Shown: positions 1-10,300, counted from the first letter of the stretch. The stretch is 39,851 nucleotides of DNA from CAJQGY01 sp964523375 (GCA_964523375.1 CAZFYG010000013.1:1-39851); one strand, 5' to 3'. Notes: generated by a model not told the origin, from the sequence alone. Numbers and translations are program-made.

Positions 1-71
1 GCTGCTTAAAATAAGGAACTAAAAGGTTCCAGTTTTGAACCAATAGCTCCACCATTCCGTTGTAGAGTTTG

Positions 72-94
72 AATATGTATATTATTTACATATT
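72..94. promoter_or_regulatory. Perfect 8-bp inverted repeat upstream of ald
   Basis: AATATGTA at 72-79 is repeated inverted as TACATATT at 87-94, with a 7-base spacer. It lies 17 bases upstream of the probable -10 of the alanine dehydrogenase gene, where an operator for a dimeric regulator would sit. Alanine dehydrogenase genes are often controlled by Lrp/AsnC-type regulators, but no regulator gene is adjacent, so the binding protein is unknown. In AT-rich DNA a palindrome of this size could be chance. Confidence 0.35.
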
Positions 95-107
95 ATTTCC
101 ATATATT

Positions 108-123
108 TGATATAGTACACATA
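108..123 (+). promoter_or_regulatory. Extended -10 promoter, probably giving a leaderless ald mRNA
   Basis: TG at 108-109 followed by one base and TATAGT at 111-116 forms an extended -10 element. Six bases (117-122) separate it from the ATG at 123, so transcription would start at or next to the initiation codon. There is no Shine-Dalgarno sequence between the -10 and the ATG. No convincing -35 is visible, which extended -10 promoters do not need. Confidence 0.5.
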
Positions 124-1211
124 TGAAAATTGGAGTACCAAAAGAGATAAAAAATAATGAATTCCGTGTGTCATTAACACCGCATTCAGTAAAATCTCTT
201 ACAAGTAATTCACATGATGTTTTTGTTCAAAGTGGTGCTGGAGCCTCTATTGGCTTTGATGACAATCAATATATTGAAGCAGGAGCAATTATTTTAGATG
301 CAGCTGAGGATGTTTACAAATCATCTACATTGATAGTAAAGGTTAAAGAACCAATGCCGTCAGAATTTATTTATCTTAATAAAAGTCATACACTTTTCAC
401 CTACCTTCATTTGGCTGGGGACCCAAGTCAAGCTGCAGCACTTATTGCTACTGGCGTTACGGGTATTGCTTATGAAACAGTTACATCAGAAGATGGATCT
501 CTACCTCTACTCGCTCCCATGAGCGCTATTGCTGGTCAGTTGAGCATCGTTGTTGGTTCATACCACCTTTTAAAACCAAATGGCGGTGTAGGTACCCTTA
601 TAGGAGCATTTAAGGATGTTGAGCCAAGAGTTGTTACCGTGATTGGGGCTGGCGTTGCAGGAACAGAAGCTTTAGACCAAGCCATAGCAAGCAAAGCTTT
701 TGTTAGGATCATTGATCTATCTGAAGTTAAGTTATCTGAGCTTCAAGCAATCTATGGTAATAATAATATTGAGTATATAGTCTCATCAGAGCATGCTGTT
801 GCTGAGGCGCTTAAAGATTCTGATTTGGTTATTGGAGCCGTATATGTCGTTGGTAAAAAGGCTCCTAAAATTATTAAAACCGAAATGCTTAAAAGCATGA
901 AGGCTGGCGCTGTACTTGTCGATATTTCTATTGATCAGGGAGGGTGCTTTGAATCAAGCAGACCTACAACACACGATAACCCAACTTATACCGTTGATGG
1001 TGTTATACATTATTGTGTTACAAATATGCCAGGGGCAGTTCCCCTAACTGCAACTAAAGCTCTTAATAAATCTACCCTCAAGTATGTTAAAGAACTAGCC
1101 AACAAAGGTATTAACAAAGCCTTAGAAGATAATAAACATCTTGCCAATGGATTAAATATTAGTAAAGGAGAGGTTGTTCATCCAGCAGTTAAAGAAGCAC
1201 TTTCAAGCTAG
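123..1211 (+). CDS. ald: Alanine dehydrogenase
   Basis: This 362-residue cytoplasmic enzyme is expected to interconvert L-alanine and pyruvate plus ammonia using NAD. The N-terminal family signature (GVPKEIKNNEFRV) contains R15. The other active-site residues known from characterised enzymes are present: K75, H96 and an Asp near 271 in the SIDQGGC segment. The Rossmann fold begins with VIGAGVAG at 173-180. Length is slightly under the usual 370, with an intact C terminus. The start is fixed by the conserved MKIGVPKE opening and lies directly behind an extended -10, so the message is probably leaderless. The PhzF-like gene follows after 33 bases on the same strand. Confidence 0.95.
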   Translation: MKIGVPKEIKNNEFRVSLTPHSVKSLTSNSHDVFVQSGAGASIGFDDNQYIEAGAIILDAAEDVYKSSTLIVKVKEPMPSEFIYLNKSHTLFTYLHLAGDPSQAAALIATGVTGIAYETVTSEDGSLPLLAPMSAIAGQLSIVVGSYHLLKPNGGVGTLIGAFKDVEPRVVTVIGAGVAGTEALDQAIASKAFVRIIDLSEVKLSELQAIYGNNNIEYIVSSEHAVAEALKDSDLVIGAVYVVGKKAPKIIKTEMLKSMKAGAVLVDISIDQGGCFESSRPTTHDNPTYTVDGVIHYCVTNMPGAVPLTATKALNKSTLKYVKELANKGINKALEDNKHLANGLNISKGEVVHPAVKEALSS

Positions 1212-1244
1212 AGTAAATATTAAGTTTTTAAATTTAATAAAAAA

Positions 1245-2027
1245 ATGAAAATTCCAATTTACTATATTGATGCATTTACAGATACCCTATTTTCAGGAAA
1301 TCCAGCAGCTGTAATTTTTTCAGACATCAATGATGGCGATCTAATGCAAAAAATTGCACAAGAAAATAATTTATCTGAAACGGCATTTATAAGAGAAGAA
1401 TCAGGCAAGCACTTCATTAGGTGGTTTGCACCATCATGTGAAATTGATTTATGTGGTCATGCTACTCTGGCGTCAGCCTTTGTGTATTTCAATTTCATAA
1501 ATAAATCAGCTGATGAGTTTACTGTTCATTCAAAAGTTAATGGGCAGCTTAAAGTTAATGTTGGTGGCGACCTTTTGTTATTGGATTTTCCTAAAGATAC
1601 CCTCAGGAAAAACTCTATGCATAAAGAAATTCTTGAAGTCTTAGGAGTACCTCCAATTGAGTTATATGAGGGCAGGGACGATATACTAGCTATTTTAGAT
1701 AATGAAGCTTTGGTTAGAGGCATAAAACCAGATTTTTCTTTATTAAAAAATATAAATAAAAGAGGGCTTATTGTTTCTGCTGAAGGAAGTGATTGTGATT
1801 TTGTTTCAAGATGTTTTTTTCCATCAACTGGAGTTGATGAAGACCCTGTAACAGGATCTGCTCATACAACTCTCACCCCATACTGGTCTAAAAAGCTTGG
1901 AAAAAAGAAGCTTCATGCAAAGCAATTATCTCAAAGAGGGGGAGTTCTTTATTGCGAAGAAAAAAACAGCAGAGTTGTTATTGGAGGCAAAGCAGTAAAT
2001 TATCTGCAAGGTAGCATATACCTTTAA
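1245..2027 (+). CDS. PhzF-family isomerase/epimerase-like protein
   Basis: The 260-residue protein has the PhzF double diaminopimelate-epimerase-like fold. Key family motifs are visible: NNLSETAF with the catalytic-position Glu45, DLCGHAT at 68-74, and GVDEDPVTGSAH at 196-207, which lines the active site between the two halves. PhzF of phenazine biosynthesis is an isomerase, but most relatives outside phenazine clusters have unknown substrates, and no phenazine genes are present here. The gene follows ald closely. No Shine-Dalgarno is seen; a weak TTTAAT hexamer sits six bases before the ATG, so it may also have its own start site. Confidence 0.85.
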   Translation: MKIPIYYIDAFTDTLFSGNPAAVIFSDINDGDLMQKIAQENNLSETAFIREESGKHFIRWFAPSCEIDLCGHATLASAFVYFNFINKSADEFTVHSKVNGQLKVNVGGDLLLLDFPKDTLRKNSMHKEILEVLGVPPIELYEGRDDILAILDNEALVRGIKPDFSLLKNINKRGLIVSAEGSDCDFVSRCFFPSTGVDEDPVTGSAHTTLTPYWSKKLGKKKLHAKQLSQRGGVLYCEEKNSRVVIGGKAVNYLQGSIYL

Positions 2028-2030
2028 ATC

Positions 2031-3044
2031 TTATATTTTAATTATTTGCTTTCCAAAGTTTTTACCCGTTAAAACATCTCTTAGCCCTTGCGGGGCATTT
2101 TCAAAGCCTTCAGTTATTGTCTCCCTATACTTCATTTTGCCTTGCTCCACTAAAGTAGATAGCTCAGAAGTTACATCTGCCCATTCATCAAACCATTCGG
2201 TATTAACAAAAAATCTATGCTCTGGTACTGGATTTAACTTAGCCATTTCATGAAATGGTGTTTCTGCTTTCATAATATCCGTTGAATTATACTGAGAAAT
2301 ATAACCACATATAGGGACTCTTGCGCCTTTATTGAGAAGAGGTGCTATTGCTTTGGTTACATCCCCACCAACATTCTCAAAATAGATATCAACACCATCA
2401 GAGCATGCGTTTTGAAGATCTGTAACAAAACTTTCAGATTTATAGTCTATACAAGCATCAAACCCTAACTCATCTTTTACATAGCTACATTTAATATCAC
2501 CACCAGCAATTCCAATAACCTTAAGGCCGTATTCCTTTCCTAACTGACCAACAACTGTTCCGACGGCTCCAGAGGCTGCAGACACCACCAAGGTTTCACC
2601 TCTTTTTGGCTTACCAACATAATTCAATCCAAAATAAGCTGTTCTACCTGGCATTCCAACGGTTCCAAGATAAGATTGTAGAGGTATATTATTATTGCCA
2701 ACTTTAAACAGCGACGGATCTCTATCACTTACTTTCACATATGTTTGCCATCCTTGGTGTGCACAAACTCTATCACCTACAATATATTTTGAAGAGTTGC
2801 TCTCAACAACAGTTCCAACTGTCTCACCTGTCATAGGTTCTCCAAGTTTTGCAGGATCTGCATATGACTTAGAGTCATTCATTCTTCCTCTCATATAAGG
2901 ATCAATAGATAAAAAATCTACTTTTATTAAAATTTCATTCTTACCAATACTTGTAATTGATTGATTCACAAGTTTCCAACAATCATCATCCGGCATTCCA
3001 TTTGGTCTTTTGTCTAAAAGCCACTGTTTGTTTTGATAATTCAT
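2031..3044 (-). CDS. Zinc-independent MDR oxidoreductase (leukotriene B4 dehydrogenase/CurA-like)
   Basis: This 337-residue protein belongs to the medium-chain dehydrogenase/reductase superfamily, in the NADP-dependent enal/enone reductase branch (prostaglandin reductase, CurA, YncB). It opens with the branch-typical NKQWLLDKRPNGMP and carries DYMRGRM-like residues (DPYMRGRMND, about 48-57). A nucleotide-binding segment reads VSAASGAVGTVVGQLGK, followed by YFENVGGD. The structural and catalytic zinc cysteine clusters of alcohol dehydrogenases are absent. A likely role is reducing alpha,beta-unsaturated carbonyls; the substrate cannot be told. It ends 3 bases from the convergent PhzF-like gene and starts 13 bases after tdk, so it is probably co-transcribed with tdk. 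Confidence 0.88.
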   Translation of the reverse strand: MNYQNKQWLLDKRPNGMPDDDCWKLVNQSITSIGKNEILIKVDFLSIDPYMRGRMNDSKSYADPAKLGEPMTGETVGTVVESNSSKYIVGDRVCAHQGWQTYVKVSDRDPSLFKVGNNNIPLQSYLGTVGMPGRTAYFGLNYVGKPKRGETLVVSAASGAVGTVVGQLGKEYGLKVIGIAGGDIKCSYVKDELGFDACIDYKSESFVTDLQNACSDGVDIYFENVGGDVTKAIAPLLNKGARVPICGYISQYNSTDIMKAETPFHEMAKLNPVPEHRFFVNTEWFDEWADVTSELSTLVEQGKMKYRETITEGFENAPQGLRDVLTGKNFGKQIIKI

Positions 3045-3057
3045 TATTCTTCCTCTT

Positions 3058-3639
3058 TTATATTAAATTTGTTAATTTTCTAAAGTGACTCCTGCAGACT
3101 ACTTTATAGACATCATTTCCGCCAAGCTGGACCTGCGAGCCTTCAGTGACAATCTGACCATCCTCGTTAAGCCTTACTACCATAGTCGCTTTTCTTGGGC
3201 ACTCTGAACAAACAGTCTTAAGCTCAATAAGATTATCAGCTAAAGCAAGCAGAGCTGAGCTGCCTTCAAATAACTCTCCTCTGAAATCTGTTCTAATTCC
3301 ATAGCACATAACCGGTATGTTTAATGAATCAGCAACCTCGCTTAGTTCATGAATTTGTTTTGTAGATAAGAATTGAGCCTCGTCTATTAAAATGCAATGA
3401 ATAACCTCACTATTAAGCTTTTTAATATTCTCATAAAAGTTGTATTTTGAATTAACTATTATGGCTTCAGCTTCAAGACCAATCCTCGAAACAATTCTTC
3501 CTTTATTAAAATCCTCATCTTCCTTTGGAACAAACAAAAGAGTATTTAAGTTGTTTTCAAGATAATTATGATTTGATTGAAGAAGTGAAGTGGATTTACC
3601 AGCATTCATTGTTGAATAAAAATAATGAAGTTTAGCCAT
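3058..3639 (-). CDS. tdk: Thymidine kinase (type II)
   Basis: The 193-residue protein would phosphorylate thymidine (and deoxyuridine) with ATP for nucleotide salvage. The P-loop STMNAGKST is at 9-17 and the DEAQF segment with catalytic Glu87 at 86-90. The zinc site of the lasso domain is C144-x2-C147 with C182-x2-H185. Length matches type II bacterial enzymes. It is divergent from the Smr-like gene with only 38 bases between the starts. A TATAAA hexamer on the minus strand at 3649-3654 leaves almost no 5' leader. The MDR oxidoreductase lies 13 bases downstream. Confidence 0.95.
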   Translation of the reverse strand: MAKLHYFYSTMNAGKSTSLLQSNHNYLENNLNTLLFVPKEDEDFNKGRIVSRIGLEAEAIIVNSKYNFYENIKKLNSEVIHCILIDEAQFLSTKQIHELSEVADSLNIPVMCYGIRTDFRGELFEGSSALLALADNLIELKTVCSECPRKATMVVRLNEDGQIVTEGSQVQLGGNDVYKVVCRSHFRKLTNLI

Positions 3640-3677
3640 GTATTGAAATTTATATTGTGTAACTGCAATAATAGTCT

Positions 3678-3911
3678 ATGAACGTTTTTCAAGAAAGAGG
3701 AATAACACATTTAGATCTTCATGGGGTAAGACATCATGAAGTTAAAGATGATGTGATAGATTTTTGTTATCAACATCAAACTGACATACCGCTCATAATA
3801 ATATGTGGTAACAGCGTTAATATGATAAAGATAGTTTCCCAAACTCTGGATGATGATAATATTGAATTCTCTTCACCAAGATTTGGTATCATTAGAGTTG
3901 AAAAAATATAG
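3678..3911 (+). CDS. Small Smr-like domain protein
   Basis: The 77-residue protein is essentially one Smr-type domain. It contains LDLHG at 12-16 (the conserved DLHG) followed by a helix and a hydrophobic strand. Classical Smr domains (MutS2, SMR proteins) then show an HGKG loop, but here the corresponding loop reads CGNS at 43-46, as in short stand-alone relatives. Smr domains bind or nick nucleic acid; the altered loop makes nuclease activity uncertain. It is 6 bases upstream of gcdH, with AGGA just before that start, so the two are probably co-transcribed. No function in acyl-CoA metabolism is evident. Confidence 0.65.
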   Translation: MNVFQERGITHLDLHGVRHHEVKDDVIDFCYQHQTDIPLIIICGNSVNMIKIVSQTLDDDNIEFSSPRFGIIRVEKI

Positions 3912-3917
3912 GACTTT

Positions 3918-5075
3918 ATGAATAACTTAGATATTCTGCAATTAGATAAACAATTAACATCAGAAGAGCTTCTTATTAAAGATACAGCAAAGCAGTATGC
4001 TCAAGAGTCTTTAATGCCAAGAATTTTACTTTCTAATAGAAATGAAACATTTGATAGAGATATTTATCATGAGCTTGGAGAGCTAGGTCTTCTTGGTGCA
4101 ACCATAAAAGGCTATGGATGTGCAGGGGTTGGTTATGTTGCTTATGGTTTAATTGCAAGAGAAATTGAGAAGGTTGATTCAGGCTACAGATCTGCCTATA
4201 GCGTTCAAACTTCTTTGGCCATGAATGCTATATATGAATTTGGTTCAGATCATCAAAAAGATAAGTATCTTCCAAAAATGGCAAAAGGGGAGCTTCTTGG
4301 TTGTTTTGGTTTAACCGAACCAGATGCTGGCTCAGACCCTGGGTCAATGAAGTCAAATGCAAAAAAGACTGAGGATGGCTATCTCTTAAACGGATCAAAG
4401 ACTTGGATAACCAATTCACCAATTGCTGATGTATTAATTATTTGGGCAAAAGATGAAGGCGGTGTTTTAAGAGGCTTTATTTTAGAAAAAGGAATGGAGG
4501 GTTTAACGACTCCAAAAATTGAGGGTAAGTTTGCTTTAAGAGCATCTATTACAGGTCAAATTTTTATGGAGGATGTTTTTGTGCCAGAAGAAAATATGCT
4601 ACCAGAAGTTCAAAGCTTTAAAGGTCCTTTTTCTTGCTTGAATTATGCAAGGTATGGAATTGCATGGGGTTCACTTGGAGCTGCAGAATTTTGCTGGGAA
4701 GCAGCTTTAGAATATTCAAAAAATAGAGTTCAGTTTGGCAAGCCTCTTGCTTCCAAACAAATTGTTCAAATCAAACTTGCTAATATGCAAACAGAAATAG
4801 CTATAGGACTTCAATCAGTTTTAAGAGTTGGAAGGCTCATAGAGGAGGGGGCATTTATTCCCGAGATGATCTCACTAGTTAAACGAAATAACTGTTCAAA
4901 ATCTCTCAATATTGCTCGAGTAGCAAGAGATATACATGGCGGAAACGGAATAAGTGATGAGTATCACGTCATCAGACACTGTATGAACTTAGAGGCAGTT
5001 AATACTTACGAAGGGACTGAAGATGTGCATGGCCTGATACTAGGAAAGTACCAGACCAATTTAAACGCTTTTTAA
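3918..5075 (+). CDS. gcdH: Glutaryl-CoA dehydrogenase
   Basis: The 385-residue flavoprotein belongs to the acyl-CoA dehydrogenase family. The branch signature SGYRSAYSVQTSL (88-100) includes the Arg that holds the glutaryl carboxylate in characterised glutaryl-CoA dehydrogenases. FGLTEPDAGSDPGSM (130-144) forms the FAD/substrate region, and the catalytic base is Glu365 in NTYEGTEDVHGL. The reaction is oxidation and decarboxylation of glutaryl-CoA to crotonyl-CoA in lysine/tryptophan breakdown, with electrons passed to ETF. The start has AGGA upstream. The stop codon overlaps the stop of the convergent S9 peptidase gene by 4 bases. Confidence 0.92.
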   Translation: MNNLDILQLDKQLTSEELLIKDTAKQYAQESLMPRILLSNRNETFDRDIYHELGELGLLGATIKGYGCAGVGYVAYGLIAREIEKVDSGYRSAYSVQTSLAMNAIYEFGSDHQKDKYLPKMAKGELLGCFGLTEPDAGSDPGSMKSNAKKTEDGYLLNGSKTWITNSPIADVLIIWAKDEGGVLRGFILEKGMEGLTTPKIEGKFALRASITGQIFMEDVFVPEENMLPEVQSFKGPFSCLNYARYGIAWGSLGAAEFCWEAALEYSKNRVQFGKPLASKQIVQIKLANMQTEIAIGLQSVLRVGRLIEEGAFIPEMISLVKRNNCSKSLNIARVARDIHGGNGISDEYHVIRHCMNLEAVNTYEGTEDVHGLILGKYQTNLNAF

Positions 5076-7132
5076 TTCTTTAAATATTTATCAATAAATT
5101 CTTCTTGTATTTCTAAGTACTCCAGAGCAGCTCTTTCTTGACACCCAGTTACACAATGGCCAGCTTTTGCTTGGAACATTGCCATATACTCTTTATCTAA
5201 TGACTTCAGTTTATCTATTAAGTCCTCTGCATGTCTTGGTTCCACAGTTCTATCGTTAGAACCCTGAAGTACAAGAACAGGAGCTTGTATATTCTTAACA
5301 AAATTTACTGGAGAAGATGAAAGGGCATATGCCTTGCCTTCTTCTGTGGAAATATCCCCCCATTCCAGAAGAGGTTCCTCATCCCATGATTGGCGAATAC
5401 TGGCTCTATTTGCAAAATTCTCAAGAATTTGAATTTGATCAGTAACACCAATTGCATTGATGCCACATCGATATAAGTCAGGTGTAAATGTTAATCCAGC
5501 CATGGTTGCATAACCCCCGTAACTTGCTCCAACAATACAAACTCTATCTTCATCCGCATAACCATTTTCAATAGCCCAAGCCACACCGTCTGAAATATCA
5601 TCTTGCATGCTTTTACCCCATTCCTGGTTTCCTAATACATAATGATTAGTTCCAAGACCAGTAGAGCCTCTAAAGTCAGGTTGAAGAATATTTACACCTC
5701 TGCTTGTAAAAAACTGTACCCATGAGTCATAACCAATATACTGTTTTGTATTTGGTCCACCATGAGGCATTATCATAAAATAATTCTTATCAGTTTTAAC
5801 TTTAGTAAGAGTTAGAAGAGCAGGTATCTCAAGACCATCTCGAGCTGAATATCTAACCTCTATTGCTTTAGAAAGCTTAGATCTGTCTAACCATGGTCTG
5901 GTCTTAAATAATGACTGAACTGAACCTTTTGTTAAATCAACAAGAAAGTACTCTCCAGGTTCATGAGTTCCCCAGATTCGAGCTACCATTCTTTTTCTAT
6001 CAGAGCTTGAAGATACTATGCTTACATTATGATCTGGAAACACTGACTTGACTGTTAAGTAGGCCTCTTCCGATTTTTTGTTAAAAAATATCTTTTCAGG
6101 CTGTAATGACTCGTAACTTATTGAAGAAATCTCACCAGACATTCTGTCGTTAGATGCACCACCACTAGCTTGTCTACAACTTCCAGTTAATCCTGAAACG
6201 TCATAATTTGGATCTTGGTATAATTTATCTCCAAATGTCTTAGTCTTATGGTCGTATAGATAGATAGCATTAGTATCATTTTCTTCAATCAAGACCCCAC
6301 TAGGGCTAAATTTTGAGCCAGATACAACCATCTGTCCTTTATAAGTACCTATAGGAACAAAACCAGGCTCTTGGCAATTGAAAGAAAAATGCTCCACCCA
6401 CTCTTTTGAATCTTTTTTATATTCATAGAGTATTCTTTCTAAGCCATGATCTAGAAGTATGCCAAGCGGATATCCATCTGTATCAGTTACCTGGCCTAGA
6501 GTTGCAACACCCCTCATATCTCCAATTGATGGACCAAATGCGATTGTTTCTTTTTTCCCGGTATACACATTAAGCTTAAAGTAATCATAGATAAACGGAC
6601 GTCTTTCATTATTTAATATATAAATATGTTCAGGATCATCATTTGCTATGTCATAAACTTCACTTGAACTGCCAGCATTTCTTTCTAGAATTATTTTTTG
6701 TCTTTTTCCGTCTAGGTTCATTGCTTTTGTGACAATTTTTTTCTGACCCATTTTATAAGCAGGCCTGTACCAAATCCTATTATTATTAAGCCAACCAGCT
6801 GCGGATACTTTATCACTGTCTTTTCCTTGGCTTAATGTTTTAGTTTCACCAGTATCTAAGTTCCATAGAATCAACCCATTATCATAAGCCTCATCCTCAA
6901 CGTATTTACTGTAATCCTGTTCTATATCACATACATTGTCTTTAATAGTGTTTTGTATAAGCATGTGCTTACCATCGGGGGAGATAGAAAAACTTGCCTG
7001 ATTGCTCCTGCATGCAAAGTGTTCTAAAGGAGTTGAGTCATCAAAGGCTAAAATATTTTGATTCATTAATCCGAAAGAAAATAATAATGTAAGTATAGAG
7101 AAATTAAATTTTGACATATTGTTTTTAAACAT
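5072..7132 (-). CDS. Exported S9 family peptidase (prolyl oligopeptidase/acylaminoacyl peptidase type)
   Basis: The protein is 686 residues, with a hydrophobic N-terminal segment (about 9-29) ending in LAF that looks like a signal peptide. A beta-propeller-like domain covers about 35-420 and an alpha/beta hydrolase domain about 430-680. The catalytic triad is Ser537 in GASYGGY, Asp627 in GSNDRTVEP and His659 in AGHCVTG, with HGGP (457-460) providing the oxyanion region. It probably trims peptides in the periplasm. An alternative start five codons later (7117, MSKFNF) would give a neater signal peptide. It is monocistronic, divergent from the TonB-dependent receptor and convergent with gcdH. 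Confidence 0.9.
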   Translation of the reverse strand: MFKNNMSKFNFSILTLLFSFGLMNQNILAFDDSTPLEHFACRSNQASFSISPDGKHMLIQNTIKDNVCDIEQDYSKYVEDEAYDNGLILWNLDTGETKTLSQGKDSDKVSAAGWLNNNRIWYRPAYKMGQKKIVTKAMNLDGKRQKIILERNAGSSSEVYDIANDDPEHIYILNNERRPFIYDYFKLNVYTGKKETIAFGPSIGDMRGVATLGQVTDTDGYPLGILLDHGLERILYEYKKDSKEWVEHFSFNCQEPGFVPIGTYKGQMVVSGSKFSPSGVLIEENDTNAIYLYDHKTKTFGDKLYQDPNYDVSGLTGSCRQASGGASNDRMSGEISSISYESLQPEKIFFNKKSEEAYLTVKSVFPDHNVSIVSSSSDRKRMVARIWGTHEPGEYFLVDLTKGSVQSLFKTRPWLDRSKLSKAIEVRYSARDGLEIPALLTLTKVKTDKNYFMIMPHGGPNTKQYIGYDSWVQFFTSRGVNILQPDFRGSTGLGTNHYVLGNQEWGKSMQDDISDGVAWAIENGYADEDRVCIVGASYGGYATMAGLTFTPDLYRCGINAIGVTDQIQILENFANRASIRQSWDEEPLLEWGDISTEEGKAYALSSSPVNFVKNIQAPVLVLQGSNDRTVEPRHAEDLIDKLKSLDKEYMAMFQAKAGHCVTGCQERAALEYLEIQEEFIDKYLKN

Positions 7133-7358
7133 AAAAAAGTTAATAAATTGTTGAACATTATGATTTTATTATTTCCTGATAAGATGTCAAGTCTTGTTTA
7201 CATTCTCAATTAAAGAATTTTAAGTTGCTAATTATCAAGTCATTTATAAGTTCTAGTTAATATTCAAATTACCCTTTGCTTATTATTAATAAAGTGTTGC
7301 AATTTGAGCGCAAGAACAGCAGAATAGGGTGTTTAACTAATTTTACGAGGGGATTCGT

Positions 7359-10300
7359 ATGAAAAATTTATATTTATTAATGGCTTTTGCCTTTATTATT
7401 ACGCCGTTTGCTTTTGCAGATAACCCAGGTGTAGAGGATGAAGTTGTAAGTCCGGTTGTTCAGGAAGCAGTTCCTGCAGCAGAAGAGGAAGAGGTTGTTA
7501 CTGAAGAAACAACTTCCACTACTTCTAGCGATGTGGATGATGAAGTTGTAAGTCTTGAAAAGGTTATTGTTACTGGATCAAGAATTAAAAGGACTCAAAC
7601 AGAAGGTGCTTTACCAGTTTTAGTTATTACTAAAGAAGACATAAGTAATTCTGGTTTCAGAAATGTTACTGAAGCTCTTCAAGCTATTCCTTCTGCCAAC
7701 CAATATACACAGAACGAATCTCTAACAAATAACTTTACCCCAAATGCTAATGAGCTTGACTTAAGAAACTTAGGGCCTGGTAGAGTGTTGTACCTTATTA
7801 ACGGAAGAAGAACAGCTGATTACCCAGTACCTTATAACAATGCTGGTAACATTGTGAATATAGGAACAGTTCCTTCAGGTCTAGTTGAAAGAATTGAAGT
7901 TTTATCTCAAGGTGCTTCTGCTATTTATGGATCAGATGCTGTTTCTGGTGTTGTTAATGTTATTACTGTTAAAGGTAGAGAAACTAGCAACTTAGAAATC
8001 TATGCTTCTGAGACAGAGCATGGTGGAGATAATATTGTTCAAGCTACTTTTACAACTGGTGGATTCTTTGGGAATTCTAGTTGGACATTAGGTATTGATG
8101 GAACAATGGTTGATCCTATGTATTATGCAGATAGAGAGGGTTTTGACTCTTTTGTGTATGATGCAGCATATGGCCAAAGCTATACTAACCCAAGAGCTGG
8201 TTTACTTTGGTATACAGGTTCAGACGGCCTAGGGCCAAGAGCTTATTATGGTTCAGAAGAATTTGGAATCCCTTGTTCAACAATTTCTCCTGACTTCTTT
8301 GATTTTGATAAGCAGGATCCTGAATTTAAATATACTGGATCATACCCAGGACATTATTGTGGTCATGACTATGGTGGAGATCGATTTGGTGGAACATCAT
8401 CATCTATAGTTAATGAAAGAGAAGATCTATCAATCATGGCTTCTTTTACTCATACTTTTGACAATGGGATTAACTTTGATGCTAGATACTACAACTATCA
8501 TGATGAGGCTTATTACAGATCAAGCGTTAACAGATATTTATTTATGTCTGGTGGTATCTTAGATCCACAAAGAATTGGTGAACTAACATCAACTTCAACA
8601 GACCCAGTCAATAATGTTCCTTTAGCAAGCGCTTCATGGACAGTTCCTTATTTTGTAAGATATTTCTCTGCTAACAATGCACCAAATGCAGAAGCTAGAT
8701 CAGATATTGAAGAAGATATGAGTGATATGTTCCTTGGTCTTTCAGGTACAACTAATCAAGGTTGGGAATGGTCAGTAGGCTGGAACTCAACTGAATATAC
8801 TTATGCAACTTCAGATCAAACATTTACAGATAAAATGTATGACTATTTTGCAGGTGTTGGAGCAACAGATGCTGATGGTAATCTTTTAAGAGGTTCATAC
8901 AGAGCTTATACATCTCCATACAACCCAGCAGATTACGGTTTTGATAACTATGATGATTTTGCTGCAAACTTTGGTCTTTCAAGAGATCCAGTATGTGGAT
9001 GGCAGAATCAGTTCGGCAGAAGCTCATGTTTCTTAGCTGATAGATTATTCGGTGAAGTAACCAACGAAATGCTTGGTTCATGGTTAGCCGATGATTCTCA
9101 GCTAGCTGACTCAAATCAAACAACGGTTGATTTCCAACTCTCAGGTGAATTTGAACTAATGGATAAATTTGTTGGTTTTGCTGTTACAGCAGAACATCAA
9201 TCACAAAATTACTCACTAACTCCAGCTCCTGGTAGATTAGATAACGATGATGATCCTGATGCGATTGTATTTATACAAGGATCTGCTATCAATGGTGGTG
9301 GTAAAAGAGAAAGAACATCTCTAGGTCTAGAACTTGCTTCTCAAGTTACTGATAAGTTAGAGGTAAACGTAGCTTCAAGATATGATGGCTATGACGATGC
9401 TTCTTCTAATGTTGGATCAAGAAGATCTAATATGTTTAGTTTTGCATACAGACCAAATGATGACGTTTTAGTTAGAGGCTCAATCTCAGAGTCATTTAGA
9501 GCACCTGACATGAACTACCTTTTCCAAGAGGCAAGTTCAGGTTTCTATAATGGTTTCCAAGACTATGTTGCTTGTTATGCATATTACGTAAGTGATCCTG
9601 CTACATATAACTATACAGACTATAGAGACTGTGAAGTTGGATCTGGCAGTGTTAAAGCTAACCTATCTGGAAACACACAGCTCGAAGAAGAAGAGGGAGA
9701 AAATTTCCAACTTGGTTTGGTTTGGAATATTACTGAAAACCTAGACTTCACTATAGATCTATATGAAGTTATGTTGGAAAGAGCAGTTACAAGAGAAAGC
9801 CCTTATACAATTAACTATGCTGAAGGAAAATGTACTTATGGAGACGCTTTCCAAGAATTTATGAGAGATGAGTTTCCTGATAGAAATTGTGAAGATGTTT
9901 ATTCACAGATTATCCGTGGAGATACCACTGATCCAATTAGTGGAGATCTTCTGCCAATAGGGTCTTTTGAAGAAGTATTCCCTAGATACTCTAACCAATC
10001 ATACTTAAATTATGAAGGTGCAGATTGGAGCATGAATTACAGGTATGAAACGCTAAATGCAGGTGATTTTTACTTTGCAGTTTCATCATCTCATATTCTA
10101 AAAAGTGCTTCTAAGTTTGATGATTACTCAGATGAAGAAGATGCATTAGATGCATATTTATATGAACCAAGATCTCAGCAAAATGCAAGCGTGAGATGGG
10201 TCTATGAAGATTGGTCAGTAAGCTTATTTGCAGATAGAACAGGTCACATGGAAGCATATAACGGAACTAAAACAGATCCGCATATCATCATGAATCTATC

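Noticed and set aside
15..40. Overlapping short inverted repeats GGAAC/GTTCC and GGTTC/GAACC near the window start
   Set aside because: The stems are 5 bp, compete with each other and have no T-run or known context; too weak to call a terminator or operator.
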